From assembly GCA_964615795.1 (NCBI GenBank), contig CAZTQR010000005.1, forward strand, positions 19,678 to 83,677: 64,000 nt of DNA. Direction: 5' to 3'. Below are positions 50,911 to 59,663 of this stretch, piece after piece (positions within the stretch are counted from its first letter, which is position 1; every line of letters starts with the position of its first letter). The notes beneath the pieces are model-generated. The model saw only the letters and a program-made list of their open reading frames with translations, had not been told where the DNA came from and did no database searches. Both the position numbers and the translations under genes were made by a program. Source of the DNA: JADJAH01 sp964615795. Lineage in GTDB: Bacteria; Bacteroidota; Ignavibacteria; Tepidaquicellales; Tepidaquicellaceae.

Positions 50911-52437
50911 GTGATCGGCATTCTTAAAAAAACGCCCGTTGTAGTTTACGTCATAGCGCTTGCCGGATTTGCAGTGCAGATGTGGGCGGGGCTTAATTAT
51001 GGCATGTTCAGGGACGAGTTCTACTACATCGAATGCGCCCTGCACCTTGACTGGGGCTATGTTGATCATCCTCCGTTCTCCATACTCAAGCTTTGGGCAT
51101 GGATTTCCATGTTCGGTGATTCACATGAAAGCATAAGGATCATCCCCTCGATCTTGTTTTCACTTATCATCCTCCTTTCATCAATCATTACACAATCCAT
51201 GAAAGGAAGTCCTTTCGCTCAGGTCATCACGGCGCTCGCGGTATTCTCCTGTCCGCAGTATCTCGGACTTACCGGATTCTACTCAATGAACGCCTTTGAT
51301 CTTTTCTTCTGGGCATTGCTGTTCCTCATCCTTGTATTCATCATCAACACCGAGAACCGAAAACTGTGGCTGATCTTCGGACTTATTTTTGGATTTGCAC
51401 TTATGAACAAGTTCACAATCGTTGTGCTGGCAATCTCAGTCAGCGCCGGAGTTTACTTCACTCATTTCCGGAAAATTACCAAGGACTTCTATTATAATAT
51501 TTCAACTCTTGTTGCAATTTTGATCTTCCTGCCTTTCATTATCTGGAACTACGCAAATGGCTTTCCGACAATTGAGTTCATGCGCAATGCATCACTCTAC
51601 AAGAATACGAGCATGGGTTTGGGTGAATTCTTTCTGTCACAGATCATGAGCATGGGTCCCGTGATCTCTCTTATTTGGCTCGGAGGATTGGGATACATCT
51701 TGCTTTCTTCAAGAATGGGCAGGTACAGGTTTTTCGGTTACATATATATTATTACGTTCTTCACACTCTCAGTTGTCAACAGCAAGCCTTACTACATGGC
51801 AGGTGCATACTTTCCGCTCATATCTGTAGGTGCAATTGCCGTGACTTCATTCTCAGCTCAGCGGCTGAACAGAAATCTGGGTTATACTTCGGTTGCACTT
51901 TTGCTTGCAAGCTTTGTTGTACTTTCACCAATGGCAATCCCTGTGTTGCCGCCTGAGCGGTTCATTGAATACTCATCCGCTCTCGGATTCAGGCCTCAGG
52001 AATCTGAAAAGCATGAACAGGGCGAACTTCCTCAGCACTTTGCTGACAGATTCGGCTGGAAAGAACTTACAGAAGCAGTCGCGTCAGCTTATTACTCCCT
52101 GCCTGAAGACGAAAGAAAGTTCACAGCGATCTACGGGCAAAACTACGGCGAGGCGGGAGCAGTGACATACTTCGGAAAAAGCAAAGGCCTGCCTCCTGCG
52201 ATCAGCGGGCATAACAGCTATTGGCTTTGGGGACCAGGCAATAATGACATAAGGTCCTTGATCATTATCGGCGGAGAAAGGAAAGATCATCTTGAAGCTT
52301 TTGAAGAAGTTGAAGAGCATGGCAGGGTTTCAAGCAGGTTCAGCATGCCTTACGAAAGTGATCTTCCGGTTTACATAGCCCGCAAGCCGAAACTTGGGCT
52401 TAAGGAGTTATGGAATGAAACTAAGCATTACAACTGA
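50911..52437 (+). CDS. GT39/ArnT-like membrane glycosyltransferase
   Basis: The 508-residue protein has about eleven hydrophobic segments. The first periplasmic loop carries FRDEFYYIECALHLDWGYVDHPP, with the paired acidic residues of the GT-C fold, followed by the PMT_2-type segments GFYSMNAFDLFFW and FGFALMNKFT. A soluble C-terminal domain of about 150 residues ends the protein. It probably transfers a sugar from a polyprenyl-phosphate donor to lipid A, a glycan or a protein. It starts with GTG at the base after the VOC gene's stop. Confidence 0.85.
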   Translation: MIGILKKTPVVVYVIALAGFAVQMWAGLNYGMFRDEFYYIECALHLDWGYVDHPPFSILKLWAWISMFGDSHESIRIIPSILFSLIILLSSIITQSMKGSPFAQVITALAVFSCPQYLGLTGFYSMNAFDLFFWALLFLILVFIINTENRKLWLIFGLIFGFALMNKFTIVVLAISVSAGVYFTHFRKITKDFYYNISTLVAILIFLPFIIWNYANGFPTIEFMRNASLYKNTSMGLGEFFLSQIMSMGPVISLIWLGGLGYILLSSRMGRYRFFGYIYIITFFTLSVVNSKPYYMAGAYFPLISVGAIAVTSFSAQRLNRNLGYTSVALLLASFVVLSPMAIPVLPPERFIEYSSALGFRPQESEKHEQGELPQHFADRFGWKELTEAVASAYYSLPEDERKFTAIYGQNYGEAGAVTYFGKSKGLPPAISGHNSYWLWGPGNNDIRSLIIIGGERKDHLEAFEEVEEHGRVSSRFSMPYESDLPVYIARKPKLGLKELWNETKHYN

Positions 52438-52445
52438 TTGTACGG

Positions 52446-53126
52446 CTACATCGGAACCACTCTTTTATCAGTCCCGTCATTGACGATTGCAAAGATCCCG
52501 TCTCCCCTTTCGGGCCTTATTATGTGATTTCCTGTGAATTCGCCGAAGGCGGGTAGTGTAAGGGTCTTCTTTCTGAGATGAAAACACTGAAGAACGGCAG
52601 ACTGCCGGGCTTTCCCGAACACTCTTACGGCCGGATGAACGTGGCCGTGGATTGAGATCTCTGAATCTTCATAAGCATCACCCGGAATGTGGGAAAGGCG
52701 AAAACCTCTCATCCTGTATTCTGCATGCGCTTCGAGCCCTAGCTCATTCAAAGCTCCGTCTGAGATCCTGTCGTGATTGCCTCTCACTAAGTTGAATGCA
52801 ATTGTGCTGAATGACTTTCTCCAGACTGCAAACAGCTCCGCATCTCTTTCATGCCCTATGTGAAACAGGTCTCCGAGTATTATGACCCTCACCGGGCACA
52901 TTGTATTTATCAGCTTACCAAGTTTCAGAAGATCAGCCGAATAAAGCGATGAAGGAACTGCAATACCTTCCCGCCTGAAGTGCGACGATTTGCCGAGGTG
53001 TATGTCGGAAAGAAGAAGCTCCGATGTTTCCGGCAGAAAGACTGCTTTGTCCGGAAGAAGCAACGCTTCTTCACCTGCAAGCCTGATGTGGACTGAGCCT
53101 TCGAAGTTCACTTCAGTTGTCTTCAT
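52446..53126 (-). CDS. pdeM: Ligase-associated DNA damage response endonuclease PdeM
   Basis: The calcineurin-like metallophosphoesterase keeps all its metal motifs: SDIHLGKSSHF (Asp41, His43), LGDLFH (Asp86), RGNHDR (Asn117, His118), and IHGHVH (His162, His164). Length 226 residues. It is the last gene of a four-gene block, exonuclease-ligase-helicase-PdeM, known from many bacteria as a DNA damage module, and overlaps the helicase gene by 14 bp. The convergent GT39-like gene ends 8 bp away. Confidence 0.9.
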   Translation of the reverse strand: MKTTEVNFEGSVHIRLAGEEALLLPDKAVFLPETSELLLSDIHLGKSSHFRREGIAVPSSLYSADLLKLGKLINTMCPVRVIILGDLFHIGHERDAELFAVWRKSFSTIAFNLVRGNHDRISDGALNELGLEAHAEYRMRGFRLSHIPGDAYEDSEISIHGHVHPAVRVFGKARQSAVLQCFHLRKKTLTLPAFGEFTGNHIIRPERGDGIFAIVNDGTDKRVVPM

Positions 53127-55572
53127 ATTCGATCTGCATCTTTCTTACTCTGTCTTCAAGTTTCTCGGTAGTCAGCTTTTCTCTTCCAAGCCGGTCAACG
53201 AGGATCGGGAAGGAGAAAGGAGATGGCCTTTCGGGATAAGTAATAATAAGCTTCTGCTTCTGCATCCTTTGCAATGCGCTCATCATCCTGTAATACTCAA
53301 GCTGCTGCTGAAGCATTTCGTCATAGGCCTGCTTCAGCAGGAGGTTCTCCGGCTCGTATTTGCTGAATACTTCGAAGAGAAGTTCAGACGATGCCTGAAG
53401 GCTCTTGCCTGTTTTGTACTTTCCGGGATAGCCCTGAAAGATCAGCCCTGAGATCCTTGCAATCTGCCTGAACCTTCTCTTTGCAAGCTCTGTGCTGTTC
53501 ATGCTCTGAAGAATGTCCTGCTCAAGATTATCAGTACTCAGCAAGCCGTTCTCAAGGGCCTGACGCAGTGGAATTTCCGAATCGCTGAGCAGTTCAAACC
53601 CGTAGTCGTTCATAGCAAATGAAAATGTCATAGGTTTAAGCCGCGAGATCCTGCAACCGAACAGCGCCGCCAGTCCTTCGTGCGCAAGCCTTCCCTCAAA
53701 GGGATACACGAACATGTGATGACCTTCATCTGATTCGAACATCTCGATCAGCAGTTCGTTCTTTCCGGGAACATGCGACAGTTCCGACTGCAATCTCACC
53801 AGCGGCTGAATGGCTGTGAGCTCCGGGCCTCCGGCTGTCGGCAAGAGGCATTCACCTAGTTTCAACCTCAGCAGTTCCGAAAGCTGGGAAGACAGCGGCA
53901 TTCGCCCTCCCATCCAGCTCGGCACCCGGCTGCTTCGCCTTTTGGACCGCTTTACGTAGGCAACCGACTCTCGGACTCTAAGAAGCTCAAGGTTTCTGCC
54001 GGCAAATGAAAAAACGTCGCCGGTTCTCATTGCGGCAATGAATTCCTCTTCCACAGTTCCAAGCGTACCGCCGTTCATAAGTTTTACTATCATGCTCATT
54101 TCACTTACTATGGTACCGATTGACAACTTGTGGAAAAGGAGCTTTCTCCTTTCGGTGATCCTGTAACGGCCTTCAGTGAACTCTACTTTGGAATACTCGT
54201 CGTAGTTGCGCAGAACCTCGCCGCCGTGCACGATGAAGTTCATGACCCAGCCCCATTCTTCATCAGTCAGGTCGCCGTAAGAAAAAGTATTCCTGATCTC
54301 GCTCAGAGCTTTCCCCGGCTCAAGTCCGTCTCCGGCCGCAAGTGTGAGAAGATACTGTATGAGAACGTCAATCGGCTTTAGCACGGGCTGACGGCTTTCA
54401 AGAAGCTCCGAGCCGACTGCGTGCTTTAGTGCCGCTCCTTCAACAAGTTCAAGCGAATGCGTAGGGACAAAAAATATTCTGCTGGTTGCATCAGGCCTGT
54501 GGCCGCTCCTTCCTGCACGCTGAAGAAACCTTGCAACACCCTTCGGGCTTCCGATCTGGATCACGGTGTCAACGGGATAGAAATCCACTCCGAGATCAAG
54601 ACTTGAAGTGCAAACCACCGCTTTCAGCTTTCCTTTGTGAAGGCTTGATTCAACCCAGTCCCGGATCCTTCTGTCAATCGAGCCATGATGAAGCGCAATG
54701 TTTCCGGCAAATTCGGGATGATGCTCAAGCAGTTTCTGATACCATATCTCCGACTGCGATCTTGTATTCGTAAAGATCAGTGTTGAACCCGACTTGTTTA
54801 TTACAGACACTACCTTCTCAAGCATCCTGATGCCGAGATATCCGGCCCACGGATATCTTTCCACTTCATCGGGTATCATTGAGCTGATCGAGATGCTCTT
54901 CTTCACTTCTGATCTGACGATCTTGCTTTTGCCTCTCTTACTGCCGAGCAGTACAAGCAGAGATTCTTTCAGATTTCCGATTGTTGCCGAGATGCCCCAA
55001 ATTCTCGAGCGCGGGTTCACCGCCCTGATGCGCGAAAGTGCCAGCTCCGTCTGAACTCCGCGCTTGCTTCCGAGAAGTTCGTGCCACTCGTCAACGACAA
55101 CGCATTCCAGCTGTTCAAAGAACTTCTCGTGCTCCTTTGAGGCGATCATCAGGTGAAGGCTCTCGGGGGTTGTAATGAGCACCTGAAATTCATTCTTCTT
55201 CTGCTTTGCCTTTAATGCGGCTGATGTGTCGCCCGTTCTTGTGCTGATCTTCCATTCGATCCCGAGCTCGGTGGCAGATTCCTTCAGTGCCCGCTCAATA
55301 TCCTTTGAAAGTGCCTTGAGAGGCGTTACCCAAAGCAGTTTCAGCCCTTCGCCTCTTTTCGGCTTCAAGGTCCCTTCGCACAAATGTTTTGACAGAACTG
55401 CAAACCAAAGTGCAAAGGTCTTGCCGCTTCCGGTGGGTGCATTCAGAATTCCGTCGTAGCCTTTCCTGTAGAGATCCCATACTTCTCTCTGAAAGAGAAA
55501 CGGTTTCCAGCCCTTTGATTCAAACCATTCGTCAATGCTTCTGTCGGCCAGCGTGTAGTCTGTCTTCTTCAT
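53113..55572 (-). CDS. Ligase-associated Lhr-like DEXH-box helicase
   Basis: The 819-residue helicase has Walker A in LNAPTGSGKTFALWF, a DEWH box in VVVDEWHELLG, motif III in ISATIGNL, and the motif IV-VI block HHGSIDRRIRDWVE, VCTSSLDLGVDF and FLQRAGRSGHRPD. A winged-helix and beta-barrel C-terminal part follows. It matches the Lhr-core type encoded with a ligase and PdeM, smaller than full-length Lhr. Its motifs are all intact, in contrast to the ligase. It overlaps ligase (4 bp) and pdeM (14 bp). Confidence 0.92.
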   Translation of the reverse strand: MKKTDYTLADRSIDEWFESKGWKPFLFQREVWDLYRKGYDGILNAPTGSGKTFALWFAVLSKHLCEGTLKPKRGEGLKLLWVTPLKALSKDIERALKESATELGIEWKISTRTGDTSAALKAKQKKNEFQVLITTPESLHLMIASKEHEKFFEQLECVVVDEWHELLGSKRGVQTELALSRIRAVNPRSRIWGISATIGNLKESLLVLLGSKRGKSKIVRSEVKKSISISSMIPDEVERYPWAGYLGIRMLEKVVSVINKSGSTLIFTNTRSQSEIWYQKLLEHHPEFAGNIALHHGSIDRRIRDWVESSLHKGKLKAVVCTSSLDLGVDFYPVDTVIQIGSPKGVARFLQRAGRSGHRPDATSRIFFVPTHSLELVEGAALKHAVGSELLESRQPVLKPIDVLIQYLLTLAAGDGLEPGKALSEIRNTFSYGDLTDEEWGWVMNFIVHGGEVLRNYDEYSKVEFTEGRYRITERRKLLFHKLSIGTIVSEMSMIVKLMNGGTLGTVEEEFIAAMRTGDVFSFAGRNLELLRVRESVAYVKRSKRRSSRVPSWMGGRMPLSSQLSELLRLKLGECLLPTAGGPELTAIQPLVRLQSELSHVPGKNELLIEMFESDEGHHMFVYPFEGRLAHEGLAALFGCRISRLKPMTFSFAMNDYGFELLSDSEIPLRQALENGLLSTDNLEQDILQSMNSTELAKRRFRQIARISGLIFQGYPGKYKTGKSLQASSELLFEVFSKYEPENLLLKQAYDEMLQQQLEYYRMMSALQRMQKQKLIITYPERPSPFSFPILVDRLGREKLTTEKLEDRVRKMQIEYEDN

Positions 55573-57155
55573 TCAGCATTAAGAAGTTCTTTCAGTGAGC
55601 TAAGTGTGCCTGCATCACGGGCTTGCTTATTCTTGTACCACTTTGAAATTCTCGGAGACCGAAGTGCAAGTCCCGACTTTCGCCTTGCGGATTCAATCAC
55701 TCCGTCAAACTCAATCTCTAATACGAGTTCGGGCTTGATTGTCCTTACAGGACCGAATCTCTCTATCGTGTTCATCCGGATGTAACTGTCGATCTCCGTC
55801 AGTTCCGCTTTGCCCAGTCCCCTGCCTGTTCTGGCTATTGTCACCAGCTTCTCTTCGTGCCACACGGCAAACGTATATTCAGTCAGCAGTGCGGATGAGG
55901 CATCCGGCGCGGGACTTGCACATGTGAGCACTGCATCTATCCTGAACGGCTCACGCTTCAGTTTAAACCACTTAGGATTCCTCTTTCCCGGATCATAGGT
56001 TGAATCAGCGCGCATAAGCAATATTCCGTCTGCGCCTTTCTTTGCTGAAAGACGCAGCATTCCGCTTAGTTCCTTCCACGATGCAAAGTTGATCCGGTGT
56101 GATATCGTTATCTCATCCGGGCTGAACTTCTCTGCAAATGTTTCCAGAAGTTCCCTTCGCTCAGTTAATTTCATTCTGCGCACATCTTTGCCGTTGCACT
56201 CAAGCATGTCGAAAGCTATGTAAACAGCGGGAGCTTCCTCCATAATTCGCGAAGACGGCTTCCTCAATGAAGCGCGGCGCTGAAGCGATGCAAATCCAAG
56301 CGGCATTTCATCTTTCATACATACGATCACTCCGTCAATGATCGTGCCTTCCGGAAATTCAGATGCTGAACTGCACACTTCCGGAAACTTATCCGTAATG
56401 ATCTCCTCACCTTCCGACCACAAACAGCATTCACCATTCTTTCTTATCAACTGCGCCCTGATCCCGTCAATACTCCACTCCGCAATCCATTGATGTCTCT
56501 TTCCCATAGCCTCCGGAGTTCCTTTCAAAATTTCTGCAATACAGAAAGGAAATGGACTCATCATGGCCGCATCATTCTTAGAACTCTTCAAAACATCAGA
56601 GTAACTTGCTGTTTCAGGATTCCACTTCCCGGATACTATTCGCGCCGCAGCATAAGTTTCAATTTTTTCATGCATAGCAATCGCGCTTGTAAGTTGCTCC
56701 GGTGTTGAACACTTCTTAACTCCGCCGGTGAGGATCCTGTTGAATGCATACAATGCATCCCTCTCCAGTGATTGCCAGATCTCCTTAATACCATCCTTAA
56801 ATTCGTCTTCACTCATTTCCGCATTACGGGAAATGAATCTGCAGCAGTCTTCAAGACTCATGGAAGATCTCACGCTGTCTTTACAGATAAGCAATGTCAT
56901 TATCTCGGCTTGATCACCCGTAAAGGTCCGGCATTCTTCTAACAACCAATGAGGAAAGCCTGCTATCTCTAATGTCCAGTCTTTGAGATCTGCCGAAGTG
57001 AAATTTCTCTTCAGCCTTCCTCCCGAAAGCAAAAAGATCATCCAAAGTTTATCGCTGTCATTTGAGTTGCCAAGATATTCAATGATGAACCGTGTCTTCT
57101 CGGTCGGATCGTTTGTGCTTTCAAGATTTTCTATGAGTTTACCGAACTCATTCAT
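55569..57155 (-). CDS. ATP-dependent DNA ligase homologue with lost active-site residues (likely pseudoenzyme)
   Basis: The protein has the layout of the cisplatin-response ATP-dependent ligases: an N-terminal DNA-binding domain (about 1-200), a nucleotidyltransferase domain and an OB fold ending in RFGPVRTIKPELVLEIEF. But the key motif I, normally K-x-D-G-x-R, reads S-I-D-G-I-R, with Ser228 in place of the lysine that is adenylated. The metal-binding glutamate of the DGE motif is Val276. Motif IV reads ADGILLM, with Asp376 for Glu and Met381 for Lys. Motif III (FDMLE) and motif V (WFKLK, Lys398 and Lys400) are kept. The frame is full length and in its operon, so a structural or DNA-binding role is likely. 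The ATG at 57155 forms an ATGA overlap with the exonuclease gene; an earlier ATG at 57245 is disfavoured. Confidence 0.88.
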   Translation of the reverse strand: MNEFGKLIENLESTNDPTEKTRFIIEYLGNSNDSDKLWMIFLLSGGRLKRNFTSADLKDWTLEIAGFPHWLLEECRTFTGDQAEIMTLLICKDSVRSSMSLEDCCRFISRNAEMSEDEFKDGIKEIWQSLERDALYAFNRILTGGVKKCSTPEQLTSAIAMHEKIETYAAARIVSGKWNPETASYSDVLKSSKNDAAMMSPFPFCIAEILKGTPEAMGKRHQWIAEWSIDGIRAQLIRKNGECCLWSEGEEIITDKFPEVCSSASEFPEGTIIDGVIVCMKDEMPLGFASLQRRASLRKPSSRIMEEAPAVYIAFDMLECNGKDVRRMKLTERRELLETFAEKFSPDEITISHRINFASWKELSGMLRLSAKKGADGILLMRADSTYDPGKRNPKWFKLKREPFRIDAVLTCASPAPDASSALLTEYTFAVWHEEKLVTIARTGRGLGKAELTEIDSYIRMNTIERFGPVRTIKPELVLEIEFDGVIESARRKSGLALRSPRISKWYKNKQARDAGTLSSLKELLNAE

Positions 57156-58165
57156 TCGCCGCTCCGTACTGAAATCGTTCCCGCCATTTGCTTCTGAGAA
57201 CCGCTTTGAACGGGCGATGCGTTGATGCCGTTTTCCTTCAGCCATCGGGAGAATTCATCAGCAAATCCGTGAACCGCAAAAACCCTTTCTGCTTCCGATT
57301 GTCTTACAACTTGATTGAGTCCGTTCCAGTCGGCGTGATCCGATAAGGGGAAGCCTGCTGAGGCATTGCGGGATCTTCTGCTTCCGCGCACAGCCATCCA
57401 GCCTGAAGCAAAGCCCGTTCTGTATGGCACAAGCTTCTCTGCTTCTGCAGATCCGGAGAATGAAGGCGGTACAATTGCAAGCGCCCCCTGCAATTCCTTC
57501 GTCACATTCCCTAACTTCATGACTTTTGCTTCAGGAACATCATAGCCGGACCTCCTTACTGCATCATTTGTTTTCTCGATCTCCGGATGAACATACAGGC
57601 ATGGGATTTGACCGTGCAAGAGTCTGATCAGTCTCTGAGCTTTTCCAAGAGAGTATGCGCACAGGAGTGATGTAACTCCATTCGCTGAATTCCTCTTCCA
57701 CCATTCAACGATCGAGTCTCTGACAATTTCCTGCTTATTCCACCTGAAGAGCGGCAATGCAAATGTTGATTCAGTGACAATGACATTGCACCTGAGCTGT
57801 TCGAATTCCTCCGTAATGCCGTCGCTTTCCGTCTTGTAATCGCCGGTTACAACACATACTTCTCCGCCGTACTCGAGCCGCACCTGTGCCGATCCCGGAA
57901 CATGCCCCGCCGGGTGCAGTGAAATGCAGACTCCGTTGATCTTCACTTTCTCTCCGAACTCAACTCCTTCGATCGGCGCTGAAGCACCGATCCTGTGTTT
58001 CAGTATGTTAATATTGCCGCGTGATGTGAGATATGTACGACTGCCTCTCCTCGCATGGTCTGAATGCGAATGAGTTATCACTGCCTTGTCAACCGCTCGA
58101 GTCGGGTCAATGTAGATCCCTGCTTTTGGACAGTAGATTCCGGACGGAGTAAATTCTATGAGCAA
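57152..58165 (-). CDS. Ligase-associated DNA exonuclease (MBL / beta-CASP, SNM1-like)
   Basis: The metallo-beta-lactamase nuclease has its metal-ligand motif THSHSDH near residues 31-37, HPAGHVPGSAQ, VTGDYKTESD, and the beta-CASP segments FPLSDHADW and FAVHGFADEF. Its active site looks intact. The TTG at 58165 is preferred to one at 58186: the family begins LLxEFTPxGxYC, and a TAACTTTG promoter-like box covers 58191-58184. From that start it has 337 residues. It is the first gene of the DNA repair module, coupled to the ligase gene by ATGA. Confidence 0.9.
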   Translation of the reverse strand: MLIEFTPSGIYCPKAGIYIDPTRAVDKAVITHSHSDHARRGSRTYLTSRGNINILKHRIGASAPIEGVEFGEKVKINGVCISLHPAGHVPGSAQVRLEYGGEVCVVTGDYKTESDGITEEFEQLRCNVIVTESTFALPLFRWNKQEIVRDSIVEWWKRNSANGVTSLLCAYSLGKAQRLIRLLHGQIPCLYVHPEIEKTNDAVRRSGYDVPEAKVMKLGNVTKELQGALAIVPPSFSGSAEAEKLVPYRTGFASGWMAVRGSRRSRNASAGFPLSDHADWNGLNQVVRQSEAERVFAVHGFADEFSRWLKENGINASPVQSGSQKQMAGTISVRSGE

Positions 58166-58183
58166 ATGTGTGAATATTAGAAT

Positions 58184-58191
58184 CAAAGTTA
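58184..58191 (-). promoter_or_regulatory. Putative -7 box of the DNA repair operon
   Basis: TAACTTTG on the minus strand matches the Bacteroidota TAnnTTTG box exactly. The expected TTG 20 bp upstream reads TTT, so support is partial. It lies 18 bp before the preferred TTG start at 58165. Confidence 0.3.
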
Positions 58192-58398
58192 AGCAAAGCC
58201 GATGCTTTATAAAATTAACTTATTAGACAAGTGAGCAGGATAATCCAACATCGCCCGGAACAATAACGGGTTGACTGAAGAGTTATTTTACCTGTCCCGG
58301 ATCATCACAGGCACAAATTTCCCGCGCACCGCCTCTCATTGATCCTGATGCAATTTGCCTGATTACACGAAAAGCTCCGCGCTTCAGTACTTAGGGCG

Positions 58399-58429
58399 TT
58401 GTATGACTCGGTTCGTATGACTACTTTTG
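58399..58429 (+). promoter_or_regulatory. Putative promoter of the outer-membrane protein gene
   Basis: TTG (58399-58401), exactly 20 bp, then TACTTTTG (58422-58429), a perfect match to TAnnTTTG. The ATG of the gene is 21 bp further on at 58451. Confidence 0.5.
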
Positions 58430-58450
58430 CAAAATTTTAACCAAAGACAA

Positions 58451-59098
58451 ATGACAAGACTCCTTACTGTCCTCCTGATCGCCATAGCAGGCCGGCTTAT
58501 TCCGCAACTGACATTTGCCCAGGCAACAGCCATTAACACTTACGCAGGATACGCATTTGAAGATGCCATCAGATATCAGGGGGTGCCGCTTGAATATGAT
58601 GCCACTCTCGAAGGCGGTTTCATTTGGGGCGCGGGCTTTGAATATGTGCCTTACAGGTCAAGCTACGGAATTGAATTGCTGTATCTGAATCAAAGCTCAA
58701 ACGCTATCCCATCTTCATATTCAAACGATTCACTTGTATCTGAATTTGAGGTTAAGATAAACTACGGACTGGTAGGAACAAATGCTTACTTCAGTATGAA
58801 CAGGTCGCGGACTTTCTATTCTTTTGCCGGCGCAATGCTGGGGCTGTCTTTCATTAATTCAAAAAGCAAAGCAACTTCCGCATCCGAATCGAGCACAAAC
58901 TTCGCCTGGGGACTCAGGCTTGGCACAAGGTTCAAGCCTTCCGACAACATCTCTCTGAACTTCACTGCACAATTGCTGTCAACCACTAAAAACGTTTCGA
59001 AAGACAGCTATCTGAGCTCACAGTACAATTCGGAGGGAAGCGCTTCAATAATTCAGTTCGGACTTCTCGGCGGTGTTTCATATATTTTCGGTGATTAA
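58451..59098 (+). CDS. Outer-membrane beta-barrel protein (OmpA-barrel/porin-like)
   Basis: A signal peptide (MTRLLTVLLIAIAGRLIPQ to LTFAQ) begins the 215-residue protein. The mature part alternates short amphipathic strands (NTYAGYAFED, GFIWGAGFEYVPY, YGIELLYLNQ, VKINYGLVGTNAYFS, SFAGAMLGLSF, FAWGLRLGTRF, SLNFTAQLLS) and ends in a strand closing with YIFGD, as expected for an eight-stranded barrel. The ATG at 58451 is chosen over an upstream TTG because it starts the signal peptide and follows a promoter. The function, pore, adhesin or structural, is unknown. Confidence 0.75.
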   Translation: MTRLLTVLLIAIAGRLIPQLTFAQATAINTYAGYAFEDAIRYQGVPLEYDATLEGGFIWGAGFEYVPYRSSYGIELLYLNQSSNAIPSSYSNDSLVSEFEVKINYGLVGTNAYFSMNRSRTFYSFAGAMLGLSFINSKSKATSASESSTNFAWGLRLGTRFKPSDNISLNFTAQLLSTTKNVSKDSYLSSQYNSEGSASIIQFGLLGGVSYIFGD

Positions 59099-59115
59099 CC
59101 TAAAATTAATTCTCC

Positions 59116-59661
59116 ATGAAGAAGAATGCATCGCGAACCTCTGATGAATCTGTAAAGAAGGCAACCGGAAAAAGCTGGAGTGACTGGTTCAAGATTCTTG
59201 ACGCTAAGAAAATGGATCTGAAGCCGCATAAAGAAATTGCAAGCTGGCTTCACGGCAATCATGAGATCAGCGGCTGGTGGAGTCAGATGGTGACGGTTGA
59301 GTATGAGAAGGAAAGAGGCTTACGTGAAGATTACCAGAAGCCGGGCGGATATGAGATAAGTTCAGGGAAGACAATCAATGTTTCTGCTGATGAGCTTTTC
59401 AGTCTATTTGCAGATAAAGTGAAAAGACGCAAGTGGCTTAAAGAAAAAATGGAGATCTCAACAGCCACGCCGAATAAATCTTTGCGGGCATTGTGGATAG
59501 ATGACGGGACAAGGATATCAGTCAACTTCTATCCGAAGTCGGAAAGCAAATGCCTGGTCACTGTTCAGCATCTGAAACTCAGGGACAAATCGTCGGCTGA
59601 TTCAAGAAAGAAATTCTGGTCCGAAAGGTTGTCTCAGCTGAAGGATTTAGCAGAAGGATAA
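59116..59661 (+). CDS. DUF4287-type protein with C-terminal SRPBCC-like domain
   Basis: Residues 1 to about 75 match the DUF4287 pattern: VKKATGKSWSDWFKIL, then HKEIASWLHG, then ISGWWSQMVTVEYEKERGLRE. The rest (about 85-181) looks like a small START/SRPBCC (AHSA1-like) domain, with KTINVSADELFSLF at the start and FWSERLSQLKDL at the end, which could hold a hydrophobic ligand. Function is unknown. It follows the outer-membrane protein gene by 17 bp in the same direction. Confidence 0.75.
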   Translation: MKKNASRTSDESVKKATGKSWSDWFKILDAKKMDLKPHKEIASWLHGNHEISGWWSQMVTVEYEKERGLREDYQKPGGYEISSGKTINVSADELFSLFADKVKRRKWLKEKMEISTATPNKSLRALWIDDGTRISVNFYPKSESKCLVTVQHLKLRDKSSADSRKKFWSERLSQLKDLAEG

Positions 59662-59663
59662 GG

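Noticed and set aside
55569..57155. Pseudogene status for the ligase homologue
   Set aside because: The frame is uninterrupted, the ends overlap its partners in the usual way, and non-catalytic motifs are preserved, so it is called a probable pseudoenzyme instead.
53113..58165. An antiphage defence island
   Set aside because: The four genes match the known ligase-associated DNA damage module; no restriction, toxin or phage-linked gene surrounds them.
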